Shown here piece by piece: positions 1 through 7,684 of a DNA stretch of 64,000 nt (its first letter is position 1; each line of letters opens with the position of its first letter). Source of the DNA: AP-15 sp963814805 (GTDB lineage: Bacteria > Pseudomonadota > Alphaproteobacteria > ATCC43930 > CGMCC-115725); NCBI GenBank assembly GCA_963814805.1, contig CAWFER010000010.1, forward strand, positions 1-64,000, written 5' to 3'. The translations under genes were made by a program, and so were the position numbers. The notes below the pieces were generated by a model. That model saw only the letters and a list, made by a program, of their open reading frames with translations, did not search any database and was not told the origin of the DNA.

Positions 1-1323
1 TGTGGTCTTGCCCGACCCCGTGGCGCCGGTGACCAGGGTGTTGCCGACATCGCCGACCTGCCAGTGGAAGCGATAGGGCGTCCCGGCGAGCGTGCGGAAG
101 ATCGCGATCGGCGGCCCCGGCCAGTGCCCGCGCTCCTGACCCGCCGGCCAGTTGTAGAACGGCGCGAAGGCCACAAGGTTCGACGACTTGACGAACCCTG
201 GCCGCGGCCGCCAGAACCCGGCTCCGGGCAGCATCGACAGGTAGGCCGCCGGCAGGGCGTGCGTCATCCGGGTCGCCACCAGCCCGCACGCCGCGAGGTC
301 GCGCCAGGCCGCGTTGCCGACCTCGGCGATCGCGCGCGGGCTATCGGCAAAGGCGATCAGCACCAGGCTATGGTCACCCAGCACCCACTTGCGCGACATC
401 AGCTCGTCGGCCGCCTCGGTCAGCGCCTCGGACTGGCTGAGCGCCTTGTCGCCGGCCGCCAGCATCTTGTTCTGCTTGCGCCCGACCGCCCCCATCCCGG
501 CCGCGTTCGACAGGAAGCGGTAGGACTGCATCAGGGTGCAGCGGTAGGGCGCCACGGCGAGCCCGTGGAACATCCCGGGCCAGGTGGTCGCCGGATATTC
601 CTTGAAGGCATACATCGCGGCGTAGGCCGGGTCGCCGGCGCCGTGGATCTCGAGGTGCTTGCGCCGGAAGCGCAGCGCTTCGGAGAACATCGCATGACCC
701 ATGCGCCCGGTCGTGGCGCCGATCTGCCGCCAGGTTCCGGACATGGCAAAGACGATGGCCTCGGCGATCTCGTCGAAGATCACCCGCCCGCGCTGGACAT
801 AGCCGAGCCGGCGCAGGCCGAACGGGCCAAGCTGCGCCTGCAGCAGATCGCAAATCTCGTTGAGCCGGTTCTTTCGCGCGATGATCCCGGCCCGCGGGTC
901 GGTGCCGGCATCCGCCAGGAACCGCACGACGCTTTGCGCCGCGACGTTCGGCGGGTGGAGCTGCACCGCAAGGAACAATCGGTTCGAATACAGCAAACCG
1001 CGGAACAGGCTCTCGCGATAGGCCGCGTCCAGCTCGCGCGCGAACGGCGCTTGGTGCGGCGCGGCCTGGTAGCCCGCAGGGTCGGCCTCGCCGCGGCACT
1101 GGTAGACGGTGAGCTCGACATCCTCGGCGGCGATGTTCTTCAGCGCGTTGTGCAGCCGGTCGAACCACGCAGAAATGTCGGTCTCGTCGGCAGTGTCGGG
1201 GAACACCCCCTCGGCCGAGAACATCGCCAGGACACCGTTGCCCCGGGTCAGCACGACATCGTCGGCGATGTGATCCTCGAGCGGGATTCTGTCGCCCAGC
1301 AAAGCCTCGGGGCGCTTAGCCAC
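1..1323 (-). CDS. virB4: VirB4-type conjugation ATPase (C-terminus beyond window)
   Basis: Cytoplasmic ATPase that powers type IV secretion pilus assembly and DNA transfer. The reverse strand reads open from a GTG at 1323 to the left edge, about 441 codons, so the C-terminal half including Walker B is missing. The Walker A motif GATGSGKTT lies at the very left edge, preceded by the long N-terminal region usual for VirB4/TrbE/CagE proteins. The GTG start overlaps the virB3 stop by 8 bases, which suggests translational coupling. An ATG start is not available this close to virB3. It is the fourth gene of a virB1-B2-B3-B4 run. No frameshift is seen in the visible part. Confidence 0.9.
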   Translation of the reverse strand, partial: MAKRPEALLGDRIPLEDHIADDVVLTRGNGVLAMFSAEGVFPDTADETDISAWFDRLHNALKNIAAEDVELTVYQCRGEADPAGYQAAPHQAPFARELDAAYRESLFRGLLYSNRLFLAVQLHPPNVAAQSVVRFLADAGTDPRAGIIARKNRLNEICDLLQAQLGPFGLRRLGYVQRGRVIFDEIAEAIVFAMSGTWRQIGATTGRMGHAMFSEALRFRRKHLEIHGAGDPAYAAMYAFKEYPATTWPGMFHGLAVAPYRCTLMQSYRFLSNAAGMGAVGRKQNKMLAAGDKALSQSEALTEAADELMSRKWVLGDHSLVLIAFADSPRAIAEVGNAAWRDLAACGLVATRMTHALPAAYLSMLPGAGFWRPRPGFVKSSNLVAFAPFYNWPAGQERGHWPGPPIAIFRTLAGTPYRFHWQVGDVGNTLVTGATGSGKTT

Positions 1324-1642
1324 TTGAGGCCACCTCGCTGCCCGATCGCGCTGGCTGGGTCGGCAGGCTTTCCAGCCTGCCGTTCCCGGTGCACACCGTC
1401 AGCGCCCAGAGCCGCACTGTGCGGAACCAGTGGTAATCCCAGGACGTCAGCCGCCGCAGCCCAATGTGGATCGGGATCGCCGCCGCCCAGAACAGCACCG
1501 GCGAGCGCCAGATCGTCGGCGCCGACAGCTCCAGGCCGGCGGCGAAATTGACCATCACGTTGAGCGCCAGCGCCTCGAACGGCACGCCCCAGGTCAGCGC
1601 CGGGCGGGTCAATGCGAGATACAGCATCTCGCGTCCGGCCAT
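1316..1642 (-). CDS. virB3: VirB3-type inner-membrane T4SS protein
   Basis: 108-aa protein with the VirB3 layout: a short N-terminal segment, a hydrophobic hairpin around residues 25-60 and a polar C-terminus. VirB3 is a small inner-membrane partner of VirB4 in pilus biogenesis. The assignment rests on size, hydrophobicity and position between virB2 and virB4; the sequence ALTRPALTWGVPFEALALN near the start is typical of the family. Only two bases separate it from virB2 and it overlaps virB4 by 8 bases. Confidence 0.85.
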   Translation of the reverse strand: MAGREMLYLALTRPALTWGVPFEALALNVMVNFAAGLELSAPTIWRSPVLFWAAAIPIHIGLRRLTSWDYHWFRTVRLWALTVCTGNGRLESLPTQPARSGSEVASSG

Positions 1643-1644
1643 CT

Positions 1645-1848
1645 TCAGCCGGCGCCCAGGAACGTCTGCACCACCCAGGAGGCGCAGACCAGCACCGCAC
1701 CGCCGCCGATCGCACTCCAGAAGTGGCCCCAGCTGCCGTGCAGCATCGCCCGGGCACCGGCAATCGCAACGGCGATAATCACCAGGGTCGTCCCGAACGT
1801 ACCGGTGACGAAGGTCGAAATCTGCTGGACGATCGTTAACCAGGACAT
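1645..1848 (-). CDS. virB2: VirB2/TrbC-type pilin subunit
   Basis: 67-aa protein with two hydrophobic segments (about residues 12-30 and 45-62) separated by a short polar loop, as in mature VirB2/TrbC pilins. It lacks the long cleavable signal peptide usual for VirB2, so it is shorter than typical (about 100 aa). A TTG three bases upstream (1851) is an alternative start. It lies directly downstream of virB1 and upstream of virB3. The call relies on topology and gene order more than on motif identity. Confidence 0.75.
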   Translation of the reverse strand: MSWLTIVQQISTFVTGTFGTTLVIIAVAIAGARAMLHGSWGHFWSAIGGGAVLVCASWVVQTFLGAG

Positions 1849-1851
1849 CAA

Positions 1852-2382
1852 CTACTCCCCCTTGGTTGTGAAGACGAGATCCCGGCCGGTCCGCGACGGC
1901 TTGGCGAACGGGTCAGGTGCGGAAATTGGCAGGGACGCCATGGCAGGTCTTGCCGGGGGCATGGCCGGGCGGGTGGCCTTCACCGCGCCGATCGCGGTCA
2001 TCACCGCGGCGGCATAGCCGTTTGCGATCCCTCGCGCCGGGCTGCCGGTGTTGTACCGGCTGAACAATTCGAGGAGCCGGGCGGCGCCAGCCACGGCTTT
2101 GCACGGCTCGAACGCATCGGCGACGCGCAGATGCAGCAGCGACAGGTTGCGGCTGTTGATCTGCCAGGGGCCGAGGTCGACCGAATGGCCGGCGGCGATC
2201 AGCCGCCTTGCCGCTGCGATCACTCCCGCGCCGCGCAGCACCTGGCCCGAGGTGTCGTCGCGCAAGGTCATCGGCTCGAGGCCGCTCTCCTGCCGCGCGA
2301 TCCCGACCAGCATGCTGGGGTCCATGGCCGGGGCACAGCGCAGCGCGATCGCCAGCGCGGCGGGGATGCCGAGCGCCGTCAT
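1852..2382 (-). CDS. virB1: VirB1-type lytic transglycosylase
   Basis: 176-aa peptidoglycan-cleaving enzyme that opens the cell wall for the T4SS channel. The SLT fold is recognisable from the catalytic glutamate in ARQESGLEP (about residue 32), the motif DLGPWQINSRN (about residue 69) and the C-terminal FSRYNTGSP motif (about residue 108). The N-terminus has a weak hydrophobic stretch (ALGIPAALAIAL) that could act in export. The proline/alanine-rich tail after residue 140 is probably unstructured. It is first in the virB run, so the promoter should lie upstream of 2382. Confidence 0.9.
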   Translation of the reverse strand: MTALGIPAALAIALRCAPAMDPSMLVGIARQESGLEPMTLRDDTSGQVLRGAGVIAAARRLIAAGHSVDLGPWQINSRNLSLLHLRVADAFEPCKAVAGAARLLELFSRYNTGSPARGIANGYAAAVMTAIGAVKATRPAMPPARPAMASLPISAPDPFAKPSRTGRDLVFTTKGE

Positions 2383-2511
2383 GACGCGCCGCCGCTGCCA
2401 ACCACGCGACGGAGGCGGCGCAGTTCCCCAATCACAAGTTGCCGACAGGCGGGTTGTGTTTTACACACAGGCAGCTGTCGCATGGACGTACACTCCATCC
2501 GTCAGTTAGGT

Positions 2512-2542
2512 GTGGGGCCGGTGGTGCGAACACCGACCCCAC
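2512..2542. repeat. Imperfect 12-bp inverted repeat near transfer genes
   Basis: GTGGGGCCGGTG at 2512-2523 pairs with CACCGACCCCAC at 2531-2542 with one mismatch, around the 7-base loop GTGCGAA. It lies 130 bases upstream of virB1. It could be an RNA hairpin in the virB leader or part of a relaxase site; neither is shown. Confidence 0.5.
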
Positions 2543-2822
2543 GCCGCTTGGGTCCCCCGTTGATCTACAGCGACAAAGCTGCCCCTGTATAAAACCACAA
2601 GTCAAGCGCCAGTTTGCCGGGCTTGACGGGTGTGCCCCACTCTGTGGGTTGGAGCACACTGGGCAATAGGCTAGTCAAAAACGCGGAAACCCGCGGTTTC
2701 GGTGGCTCGAAAGTTCTTCCGCCCCGGGGGACAGGCGCTCACGCAAGACTGACCAAATCAATGCGCCTGTGAGACGGCTTCGTCTAACTCGCGACATCAT
2801 TGGCTGCAAGTTAGCCGGCGTC

Positions 2823-2966
2823 CAAAACGCGTCAATGCAGTCCCCCTATTGGGCTAGATCAGGACTGTCCCCGGCATGTATGCCAATCTCGAAGCCAGAA
2901 CCGGCGTCAGGTTGGGTAACTTCAAAATGCGTCAGTGCAGACCATCCTATCGGGTGAGATCGGGAT
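2823..2966. repeat. Two imperfect about 42-bp direct repeats, 100 bp apart
   Basis: Copy 1 starts at 2823 with CAAAACGCGTCAATGCAG and copy 2 at 2923 with CAAAATGCGTCAGTGCAG; similarity continues for about 24 further bases in each (CTATTGGGCTAGATC against CTATCGGGTGAGATC). The exact 100-base spacing is close to ten helical turns. They may be protein-binding repeats or traces of a duplication. Confidence 0.55.
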
Positions 2967-3147
2967 CGCTGCCGGTGCGCTTATGGATGGGGAGGCGTGG
3001 CGATCAGAGACCTTCGCGATGCGAATCGGCGAGGACGAGATCGCTCTGCTGGTCGGTAGGCTCCGCCGCAGGCAGGAGACGGATCGATCAGGCTTCGCAA
3101 CGAGGCCGGAAAGCCTGATGTGTCAATTTCTGGTCCATGATGATGAT

Positions 3148-3439
3148 TCATCCGGAGAACAGGCTCTCCACCGATATCCCTAGATAATAAGCAACCCGCA
3201 CCAGGAAATCGCTGGTAACTGCGGGGCGGCCCAGCTCGAACGTCACTGAGATATCCGTTCGATACACCCGCCCGTGTGGCGAGCCGCCGCTGCGACAGTC
3301 CCGCTGTCTTTCGCGCATTCCTGATATTGGCGCCGATAGCCTGCCGCCGGCTGGCCTGTGCCTCCTTGACCTGTTCCTCGTCAGACGCTGATGGCGGCTG
3401 TTCCGGTGCCCGTCGTGCCCGCCGCGCGCGCGCCGCCAT
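3148..3439 (-). pseudogene. XRE-family HTH regulator, frameshifted
   Basis: Starting at the ATG at 3439, the reading frame gives an N-terminal basic linker and the start of an XRE/Cro helix-turn-helix (GLSQRRLATRAGVSNGYLS, about residues 50-68). The rest of the domain (ELGRPAVTSDFLVRVAYYLG followed by a short tail, stop at 3148) continues in another frame, so one indel near 3255 splits the gene. The intact protein would be about 96 aa, a normal size for a plasmid regulator. It may have controlled the transfer genes. A sequencing error is possible. Confidence 0.65.
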
Positions 3440-3771
3440 GCCTACTAACCCCCCTGATAAACCGTTATTTTTTGGCGATTTACTGCATCTCGATCGGCGG
3501 CACAATCAATTCGCGCGCCATCACTGGCCATGGCACCGATTCGGACCAAAGCGTCACGCGCGAGGCTGATCTGTGAGGTCCTGCGGATTTTCGACCCTCG
3601 ATCCGGCAAGATCGCCGCAATAGGCATGGAGGATCTCGGGCGAGACCATATGTCCGCCTGAGCGCGGGGGCAACTCATCTCAGAAATATGCGGGCGGCAA
3701 GCGCGAACCGACGCAATCGGGAAGCGGCGCCCGCAACTCAGCGGCGGCGCGCTTTCACCTAATTAGCGACG
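3440..3771. other. Non-coding or unassigned stretch
   Basis: About 330 bases between the HerA-like gene and the XRE fragment. A 77-codon minus-strand reading frame (3445-3678) ends five bases before the XRE start, but no family or clear ribosome binding site supports it. No repeat or promoter was recognised. Confidence 0.4.
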
Positions 3772-5511
3772 CTATTCGCGGAACAGCACGGTAATCCGGT
3801 AGCACTTTCCTCCAGCCGCCGCAGGGGCAGGCTCGGCCTCGATCAGGCCATTGTTGCGCAACACCGCGATACCGGAATTCCAGTGCCCGCCGGTCGGCTT
3901 TTTGCCGAGCATGGCTGCGAGCGCGTCCGCCGCGACGTACCGCTCGCCCTGGGCGGCCAGAGCCCGCAGGATCTCGGGCGCCGGGGACGGCAACCGGCCA
4001 CACCACAAGGTCAGCCGCTCCGCCGCGGTCGACGGCGCCGGGGGAACTTCTCCGGCGGCCTTCTGTCCCTGCTCTGTCGCCGTCACCAGTTCGTTTGCTT
4101 CGGCGATATAACCCGATGCCCGCAAGCTCTTGCGACCGGCGTTGAAGTGCCCGCCGCTCGGCTTGAGGCCGGCAAGCGTGGCCAGCTGACCCCAGGTGAA
4201 CCACCCGGGTGCGTGTTGCGCCGCAGCTATCAGCAATTTGCGCGCTGCCGGGTGTATTCCGCCGCCGGCTGCGCCAGGAGCATCGGTTTCGGCCGGCGTA
4301 GGAGAAGCGATCCGCGCCGGCCGAACCGGCTTGATCCCGATGTTGGTCTGCGGCTCTTCCGCGGGCCTGGCATCGCCGGACGGCACCGCCCGGTCGGCGG
4401 CGAGCGCCGCGATCTGCACGATCCGGGCGGCAAGTGCGCGGTTCTGCTGCTCGAGGGCCACGATGCGGGCCTTCGCGTTGGCGAGGTCTTGCTCGAGCTG
4501 GGTCTGCCGTTGCCGGTCCTCGCCGGACCGTGCCCGCGACGGGCTCTTCGGTTCTGCGGGATGATCCTCGGCGGCGGCAAGCGCGGCGACGATCGCGGTG
4601 AGGTCGACCGCGGCGAGCGTGCGCGGCGCCGCCAGCCGTTCACCCCGCTTCGGCGTACGCGAGCTGTCGAAGGTACGGATCGTCGGAAAGGCGGCGCGTT
4701 CGAGAATGCCGCGGCCCGGCGCCCACAAATACCCTTCGCCCTGCTGCAGCCGCGGCAGGTCGCCGAGGATGCGCTTGCCTTCCTGGCGATCAGCCTGACC
4801 CTCGATCCAGCCGCCGATCGCGTCGCGGTCCTGGCTCGCCGTCAGCTTCATCGCGATCAGGATATCGGCTTGGCTCAGCACGTCCTTGTGGACCACGGCC
4901 GGACGCTGCGTGATCAGCCACGGGATGAAGCCCCGCACCCGGCCGCGCCGCACGATCTCCTCGATATGGCCGAGGAGGCCCGTCTGGTCCGGCAATGGCC
5001 GTTGCGGCGCCCAGAGATCGGCCTCGTCGAGAACGAGGTGCAGCGGTTCCTTATTGGCCTCGTAGAGCGCTTCGGCAAACGCCGCCATGAAACGCCGGCG
5101 GGCAGCGTTGCTGCCGAGCTCGGACAGATCGATGACGCACACCAGCGCCTCGGCCGCGAGCAGCCGGCCGAGGGCCACGCCGCTTTCGGCCGTGATCGGC
5201 ACATCGGCATGGCGGCCGCCGAACACGATCACCGGATAGCCGGGCGCGCTGCCGTCGGCGCTGGCCCGCAAGCCCCACCACACCCCCAGCGGATCCACGA
5301 TCGCGATCCGCGCGCCGGTCTCCAGCAGCCGCTCGACAAACCCCTTGGCCGCATAGGTCTTGCCCGAGCCTGCCGTGCCGACGATCGCGATCCGGTCGTC
5401 GAGCGCATCGACCGGTAGAGCTGTCGGCGGAACATCATCACTGACGACAGCAGCCGAACGCGCCCGCGTGGTCCGGACGGCGGTCACGGCCGGTGCGGAT
5501 TTAGCGGCCAT
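3772..5511 (-). CDS. HerA/DUF87-like ATPase with two C-terminal winged-helix-like repeats
   Basis: 579-aa P-loop ATPase. Walker A is GTAGSGKT (about residue 45) and Walker B is LHLVLDEADLWAP (about residue 157), in the HerA/VirD4-like fold that includes DNA-pumping and coupling proteins. A Q-rich predicted coiled coil follows (about residues 335-375). The C-terminus carries two related segments, one ending GGHFNAGRKSLRASGYI (about residue 460) and one ending GGHWNSGIAVLRNNGLI (about residue 550), which look like a duplicated winged helix. The start ATG has a GGAGG eight bases upstream. Lying between virB and repC, it could be a conjugative coupling-type ATPase or a plasmid maintenance motor. 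No transmembrane segment is obvious, unlike classic VirD4. Confidence 0.75.
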   Translation of the reverse strand: MAAKSAPAVTAVRTTRARSAAVVSDDVPPTALPVDALDDRIAIVGTAGSGKTYAAKGFVERLLETGARIAIVDPLGVWWGLRASADGSAPGYPVIVFGGRHADVPITAESGVALGRLLAAEALVCVIDLSELGSNAARRRFMAAFAEALYEANKEPLHLVLDEADLWAPQRPLPDQTGLLGHIEEIVRRGRVRGFIPWLITQRPAVVHKDVLSQADILIAMKLTASQDRDAIGGWIEGQADRQEGKRILGDLPRLQQGEGYLWAPGRGILERAAFPTIRTFDSSRTPKRGERLAAPRTLAAVDLTAIVAALAAAEDHPAEPKSPSRARSGEDRQRQTQLEQDLANAKARIVALEQQNRALAARIVQIAALAADRAVPSGDARPAEEPQTNIGIKPVRPARIASPTPAETDAPGAAGGGIHPAARKLLIAAAQHAPGWFTWGQLATLAGLKPSGGHFNAGRKSLRASGYIAEANELVTATEQGQKAAGEVPPAPSTAAERLTLWCGRLPSPAPEILRALAAQGERYVAADALAAMLGKKPTGGHWNSGIAVLRNNGLIEAEPAPAAAGGKCYRITVLFRE

Positions 5512-5617
5512 GGCGAACCTCCGCCCAAACCCGTAGCCGATCGCGATCGATGTTCATGCTTCATTCGGTTCCTATAGCCGAAACCCGGAATGACCTCCAG
5601 ACTGGCCAGGCCAGGCC

Positions 5618-6940
5618 TCACCACGCCCGGTCATCCTCGCGACGGTGCGAGGCCCCTCCCCTGCCCCGCGCGTGTTCCGGCTCGGAAGCGCGGCGCAAGG
5701 CCCACACCGTGCGTTCGAGATGCAATTCGCCGGCCCTGGCTTTGGCGACCATGCCGTGGAAGTAGCCCCCCGGCGTGGTCTGGAAATGCTCGGCCTCCTT
5801 GGTCGAGACAATCGCCAGCGCGACCGCCGCCAACTCCCGGCCCATGGCGAGACAGGCGTCGCCCCACAGCGATTTCGACACCCCGAGATCGTGCCGCAGC
5901 CAGTCGGCGGCGTCGACGATGTCCGGCCAGGTCGGATTGGAGAGCCGCAGATAGGGCTTGAGCCTGGGCGTCAGCCGCGGCAGCTCGTCCGGCCGGATGC
6001 CATGCACCATGCCTTTGTCGGTCCGCTTCGGCTGCCCCTGTGCCGGGGATTGAGAACCAGCCCCTTCCCCTTCCTCGCTACAGTCTTTGGCTGCGATTAC
6101 GGTATCCTGCTCAGGATTAGGGTTTGGTTTGTAGTTGTATTGGTGGGGCCGGTTTTCCGGCTGCTTGGGGTCGGAATTAGCTACTCCCAAAAGCTCTTCG
6201 AGACGTTCGCGCCCCGCGATCTGCCTGCCTTCCAGGCTCCTCACCCCGGTCTCCATCTCCTCTGGGCGCTCCGCGCCCCTCAGCGCACGCACAAGCGCCG
6301 ATGTTTCGCGGGCGAGCGCGATCCACTCCTCACCCTCGAAACCGTATTCCTGCACCGTCTCGAGGATCTGGATAATCGCCTTCCGGGCGATCGTCGCCCG
6401 CCGCCGCAGCCGCCCCATGGCAGCGCGCTCCGCCCTCCCCTCCTCCGCCAGCCGCACGAATTCGGCATGGCGCATGGCGATCGGCGCAAGATCGAAGCCA
6501 TAGGCCTCGATGATATGCCCGGTCTTCTCGTGCCGGCGGCCGTAACGCTTGCCGTTCGGGCTGTCCTTCATCGTCACTAGGCCGAGCTCGATCAGGCGTC
6601 GATTGGTATCCTTGACCTGCGTTGCCGATAGGCCGAGCGCCTCCTCCTGCATCGAGGCCGAGGGCCAGACGACCGGCCGGCTGCCCTGCTCCCAATCCTG
6701 CGGCTGGGTGAAACGGAACAGCCAGTCAACCGCGTGCACGACCCGTGGCGAAATGCCGAGCCTTGGCGCCGCCGCTTTCAGGGCAGCCAGCAACTGCCCC
6801 GGCGATTTGACCCCCTCGGGTAGGCCGGCGAAACCTTCCGCCGCGCGGTCCGCTTTCAGCAATCCCGGCGTCATTCGCCGGAAGCCTGTGGGGGTATGCC
6901 TCCCCCGTGGCGCCCCGTGGGCGCGATTGTCGATGTCCAT
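5618..6940 (-). CDS. repC: RepC-type plasmid replication initiator
   Basis: 440-aa replication protein that initiates plasmid replication, usually at an origin within its own gene. The N-terminal RepC domain (about residues 15-190, with winged-helix features around LSATQVKDTNRRLIELGLV) and the C-terminal domain ending GGYFHGMVAKARAGELHL (about residue 405) are both present, joined by a charged linker. I chose the ATG at 6940, which follows a purine-rich GAGGGGG; a TTG at 6976 is the alternative. The usual repA and repB of repABC operons are missing upstream; instead a small RHH gene lies upstream and a separate parA pair is divergent. An antisense RNA candidate overlaps the leader. Confidence 0.9.
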   Translation of the reverse strand: MDIDNRAHGAPRGRHTPTGFRRMTPGLLKADRAAEGFAGLPEGVKSPGQLLAALKAAAPRLGISPRVVHAVDWLFRFTQPQDWEQGSRPVVWPSASMQEEALGLSATQVKDTNRRLIELGLVTMKDSPNGKRYGRRHEKTGHIIEAYGFDLAPIAMRHAEFVRLAEEGRAERAAMGRLRRRATIARKAIIQILETVQEYGFEGEEWIALARETSALVRALRGAERPEEMETGVRSLEGRQIAGRERLEELLGVANSDPKQPENRPHQYNYKPNPNPEQDTVIAAKDCSEEGEGAGSQSPAQGQPKRTDKGMVHGIRPDELPRLTPRLKPYLRLSNPTWPDIVDAADWLRHDLGVSKSLWGDACLAMGRELAAVALAIVSTKEAEHFQTTPGGYFHGMVAKARAGELHLERTVWALRRASEPEHARGRGGASHRREDDRAW

Positions 6941-6988
6941 CGCTTTCCCCCTCTCTGGTCGGATCGCGACGGGCAAGCCTTCCCCGTT

Positions 6989-7010
6989 AACGGAAACGGC
7001 AATTTCCGTT
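6989..7010 (-). promoter_or_regulatory. repC leader hairpin
   Basis: AACGGAAA (6989-6996) and TTTCCGTT (7003-7010) form a perfect 8-bp stem with a 6-base loop, about 50 bases upstream of the repC start on the repC transcript. In repABC plasmids a leader structure of this kind responds to the antisense RNA and controls repC translation or transcription; that role here is inferred. Confidence 0.5.
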
Positions 7011-7038
7011 TGACAGGACGGCGTCTATTGGCTAGGTT
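7010..7038 (+). promoter_or_regulatory. Promoter for the repC antisense RNA
   Basis: A -35 box TTGACA (7010-7015), a 17-base spacer and a -10 box TAGGTT (7033-7038) on the strand opposite repC. A start near 7045 would give a transcript that ends at the hairpin at 7091-7116. Confidence 0.6.
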
Positions 7039-7044
7039 GGGGCT

Positions 7045-7121
7045 GGTGATTGTCCCCGACGTGAAGCCGCGAGGCCCGTCACGAGTTTCAGAAGCCCGCC
7101 CGGCAAGGCGGGCTTCGCCAT
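7045..7121 (+). ncRNA. Candidate countertranscribed RNA controlling repC
   Basis: Predicted about 75-nt RNA from the plus-strand promoter at 7010-7038 to the hairpin at 7091-7116. It is fully antisense to the leader between the upstream RHH gene and repC. This is the same arrangement as the ctRNA (incA/inc-alpha) found between repB and repC in repABC plasmids, where the RNA lowers repC expression and sets incompatibility. The location, promoter quality and terminal hairpin are seen directly; function is inferred from the family. Confidence 0.6.
7091..7116 (+). terminator. Hairpin ending the antisense RNA
   Basis: GAAGCCCGCC (7091-7100) and GGCGGGCTTC (7107-7116) pair perfectly over 10 bp with the loop CGGCAA, followed by GCCATTTCT. 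The T-tract is weak. The same hairpin lies just past the end of the minus-strand RHH gene, so it could act on both strands. Confidence 0.6.
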
Positions 7122-7123
7122 TT

Positions 7124-7339
7124 CTAGGCTATTTGTTGCTGGGCGCTGTCCCTCCCCTGCTGAATTAGCTGGATCAACACCTGGCTGCGATTGCGCAGGC
7201 CGTGGCGTTCCTTGAGCTCGTCGATAAGGGCGATCGTCTCGCGCGGCAGCGCGACGACCAGCTGATGCTGCCCTTGCGCGGCAAGCCGGCGCCGATAGGC
7301 CCGATCCTTGTCAGTGGCAACATTCTCGCTAATCTGCAT
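7124..7339 (-). CDS. Small ribbon-helix-helix-like DNA-binding protein
   Basis: 71-aa protein. The segment HQLVVALPRETIALIDELKERHGLRNRSQVLIQLI (one beta strand and two helices, about residues 27-61) fits the RHH fold of CopG/MetJ-like repressors. The ATG at 7339 follows GGAGGAGGG with good spacing; the longer reading frame upstream has no such signal. It sits directly upstream of repC in the same direction, where repB would be in a repABC operon, so a copy-control or autoregulatory role is plausible. Confidence 0.7.
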   Translation of the reverse strand: MQISENVATDKDRAYRRRLAAQGQHQLVVALPRETIALIDELKERHGLRNRSQVLIQLIQQGRDSAQQQIA

Positions 7340-7684
7340 GACCCTCCTCCGGCGAGCGTCTGAGTCGCTAGCGAGATAAAACATAACTAGCCCTTGTGGA
7401 TGTCCACGCCTCTTTGTCATGGTGTGGTTACAGGGCGTTGTAATAATGGGATAAATTGCATCGTAACGGCTGCGGCAAGAGCTTGGGGGCGGGGGTAATT
7501 GCAGACGGATTCGTGCGAATCTGGTCAAAACTTTTTCTGGCGAATTATGAGGTATCTGCGAGCTAGCTACTAGCTATAGGCTAGCCCGCCGCAAGCTGTC
7601 TGCTAGGTGACAAATAACTAGCAACAACCTAGCCGCCAGTGTATAGATAGCCGCCAGATAGCCGCTATCCAGGGGAATGGGGGC
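7340..7684. promoter_or_regulatory. Divergent control region rich in CTAG motifs
   Basis: 345 bases between the RHH gene (minus) and parA (plus). CTAG, normally a rare tetranucleotide, occurs at 7368, 7387, 7563, 7570, 7581, 7603, 7618 and 7629, and twice more just inside parA (7739, 7751). An inverted repeat GATTCG-TG-CGAATC lies at 7508-7521. GATAGCCGC is directly repeated at 7646-7654 and 7657-7665. The stretch 7400-7560 is AT-richer than its surroundings. It probably holds operators and centromere-like sites for the Par proteins. Confidence 0.6.
7657..7669. promoter_or_regulatory. Palindromic par site, upstream copy
   Basis: GATAGC-C-GCTATC, 16 bases before the parA start. The same 13 bases form the core of a larger palindrome just after the RHH partition gene (8664-8690), so the parA operon is bracketed by matching sites. 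Likely binding site for the small RHH protein. Confidence 0.6.

Larger units (their letters stand above)
2383..3147. other. Long non-coding stretch upstream of virB
   Basis: About 765 bases without a convincing gene. It holds an imperfect inverted repeat at 2512-2542, a pair of direct repeats spaced exactly 100 bases apart (2823 and 2923), and short hairpins around 2771-2784 and 2637-2650. Its position next to the transfer genes makes it a candidate for the virB promoter or an origin of transfer, but no known oriT consensus was recognised. Confidence 0.5.

Noticed and set aside
64..1551. Long plus-strand open frame of about 495 codons opposite virB4/virB3
   Set aside because: It is an arginine/glycine/proline-rich shadow of the minus-strand genes, which have clear family motifs.
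2823..2966. Repeats as a CRISPR array
   Set aside because: Only two imperfect copies with a 58-base gap, no further units and no cas genes.
3445..3678. 77-codon minus-strand frame just before the XRE fragment
   Set aside because: No family, no convincing ribosome site, and another frame in the same stretch looks equally protein-like.
3883..5418. Plus-strand frame of about 511 codons opposite the HerA-like ATPase
   Set aside because: No motif or ribosome site; GC-rich antisense shadow of a gene with Walker motifs.
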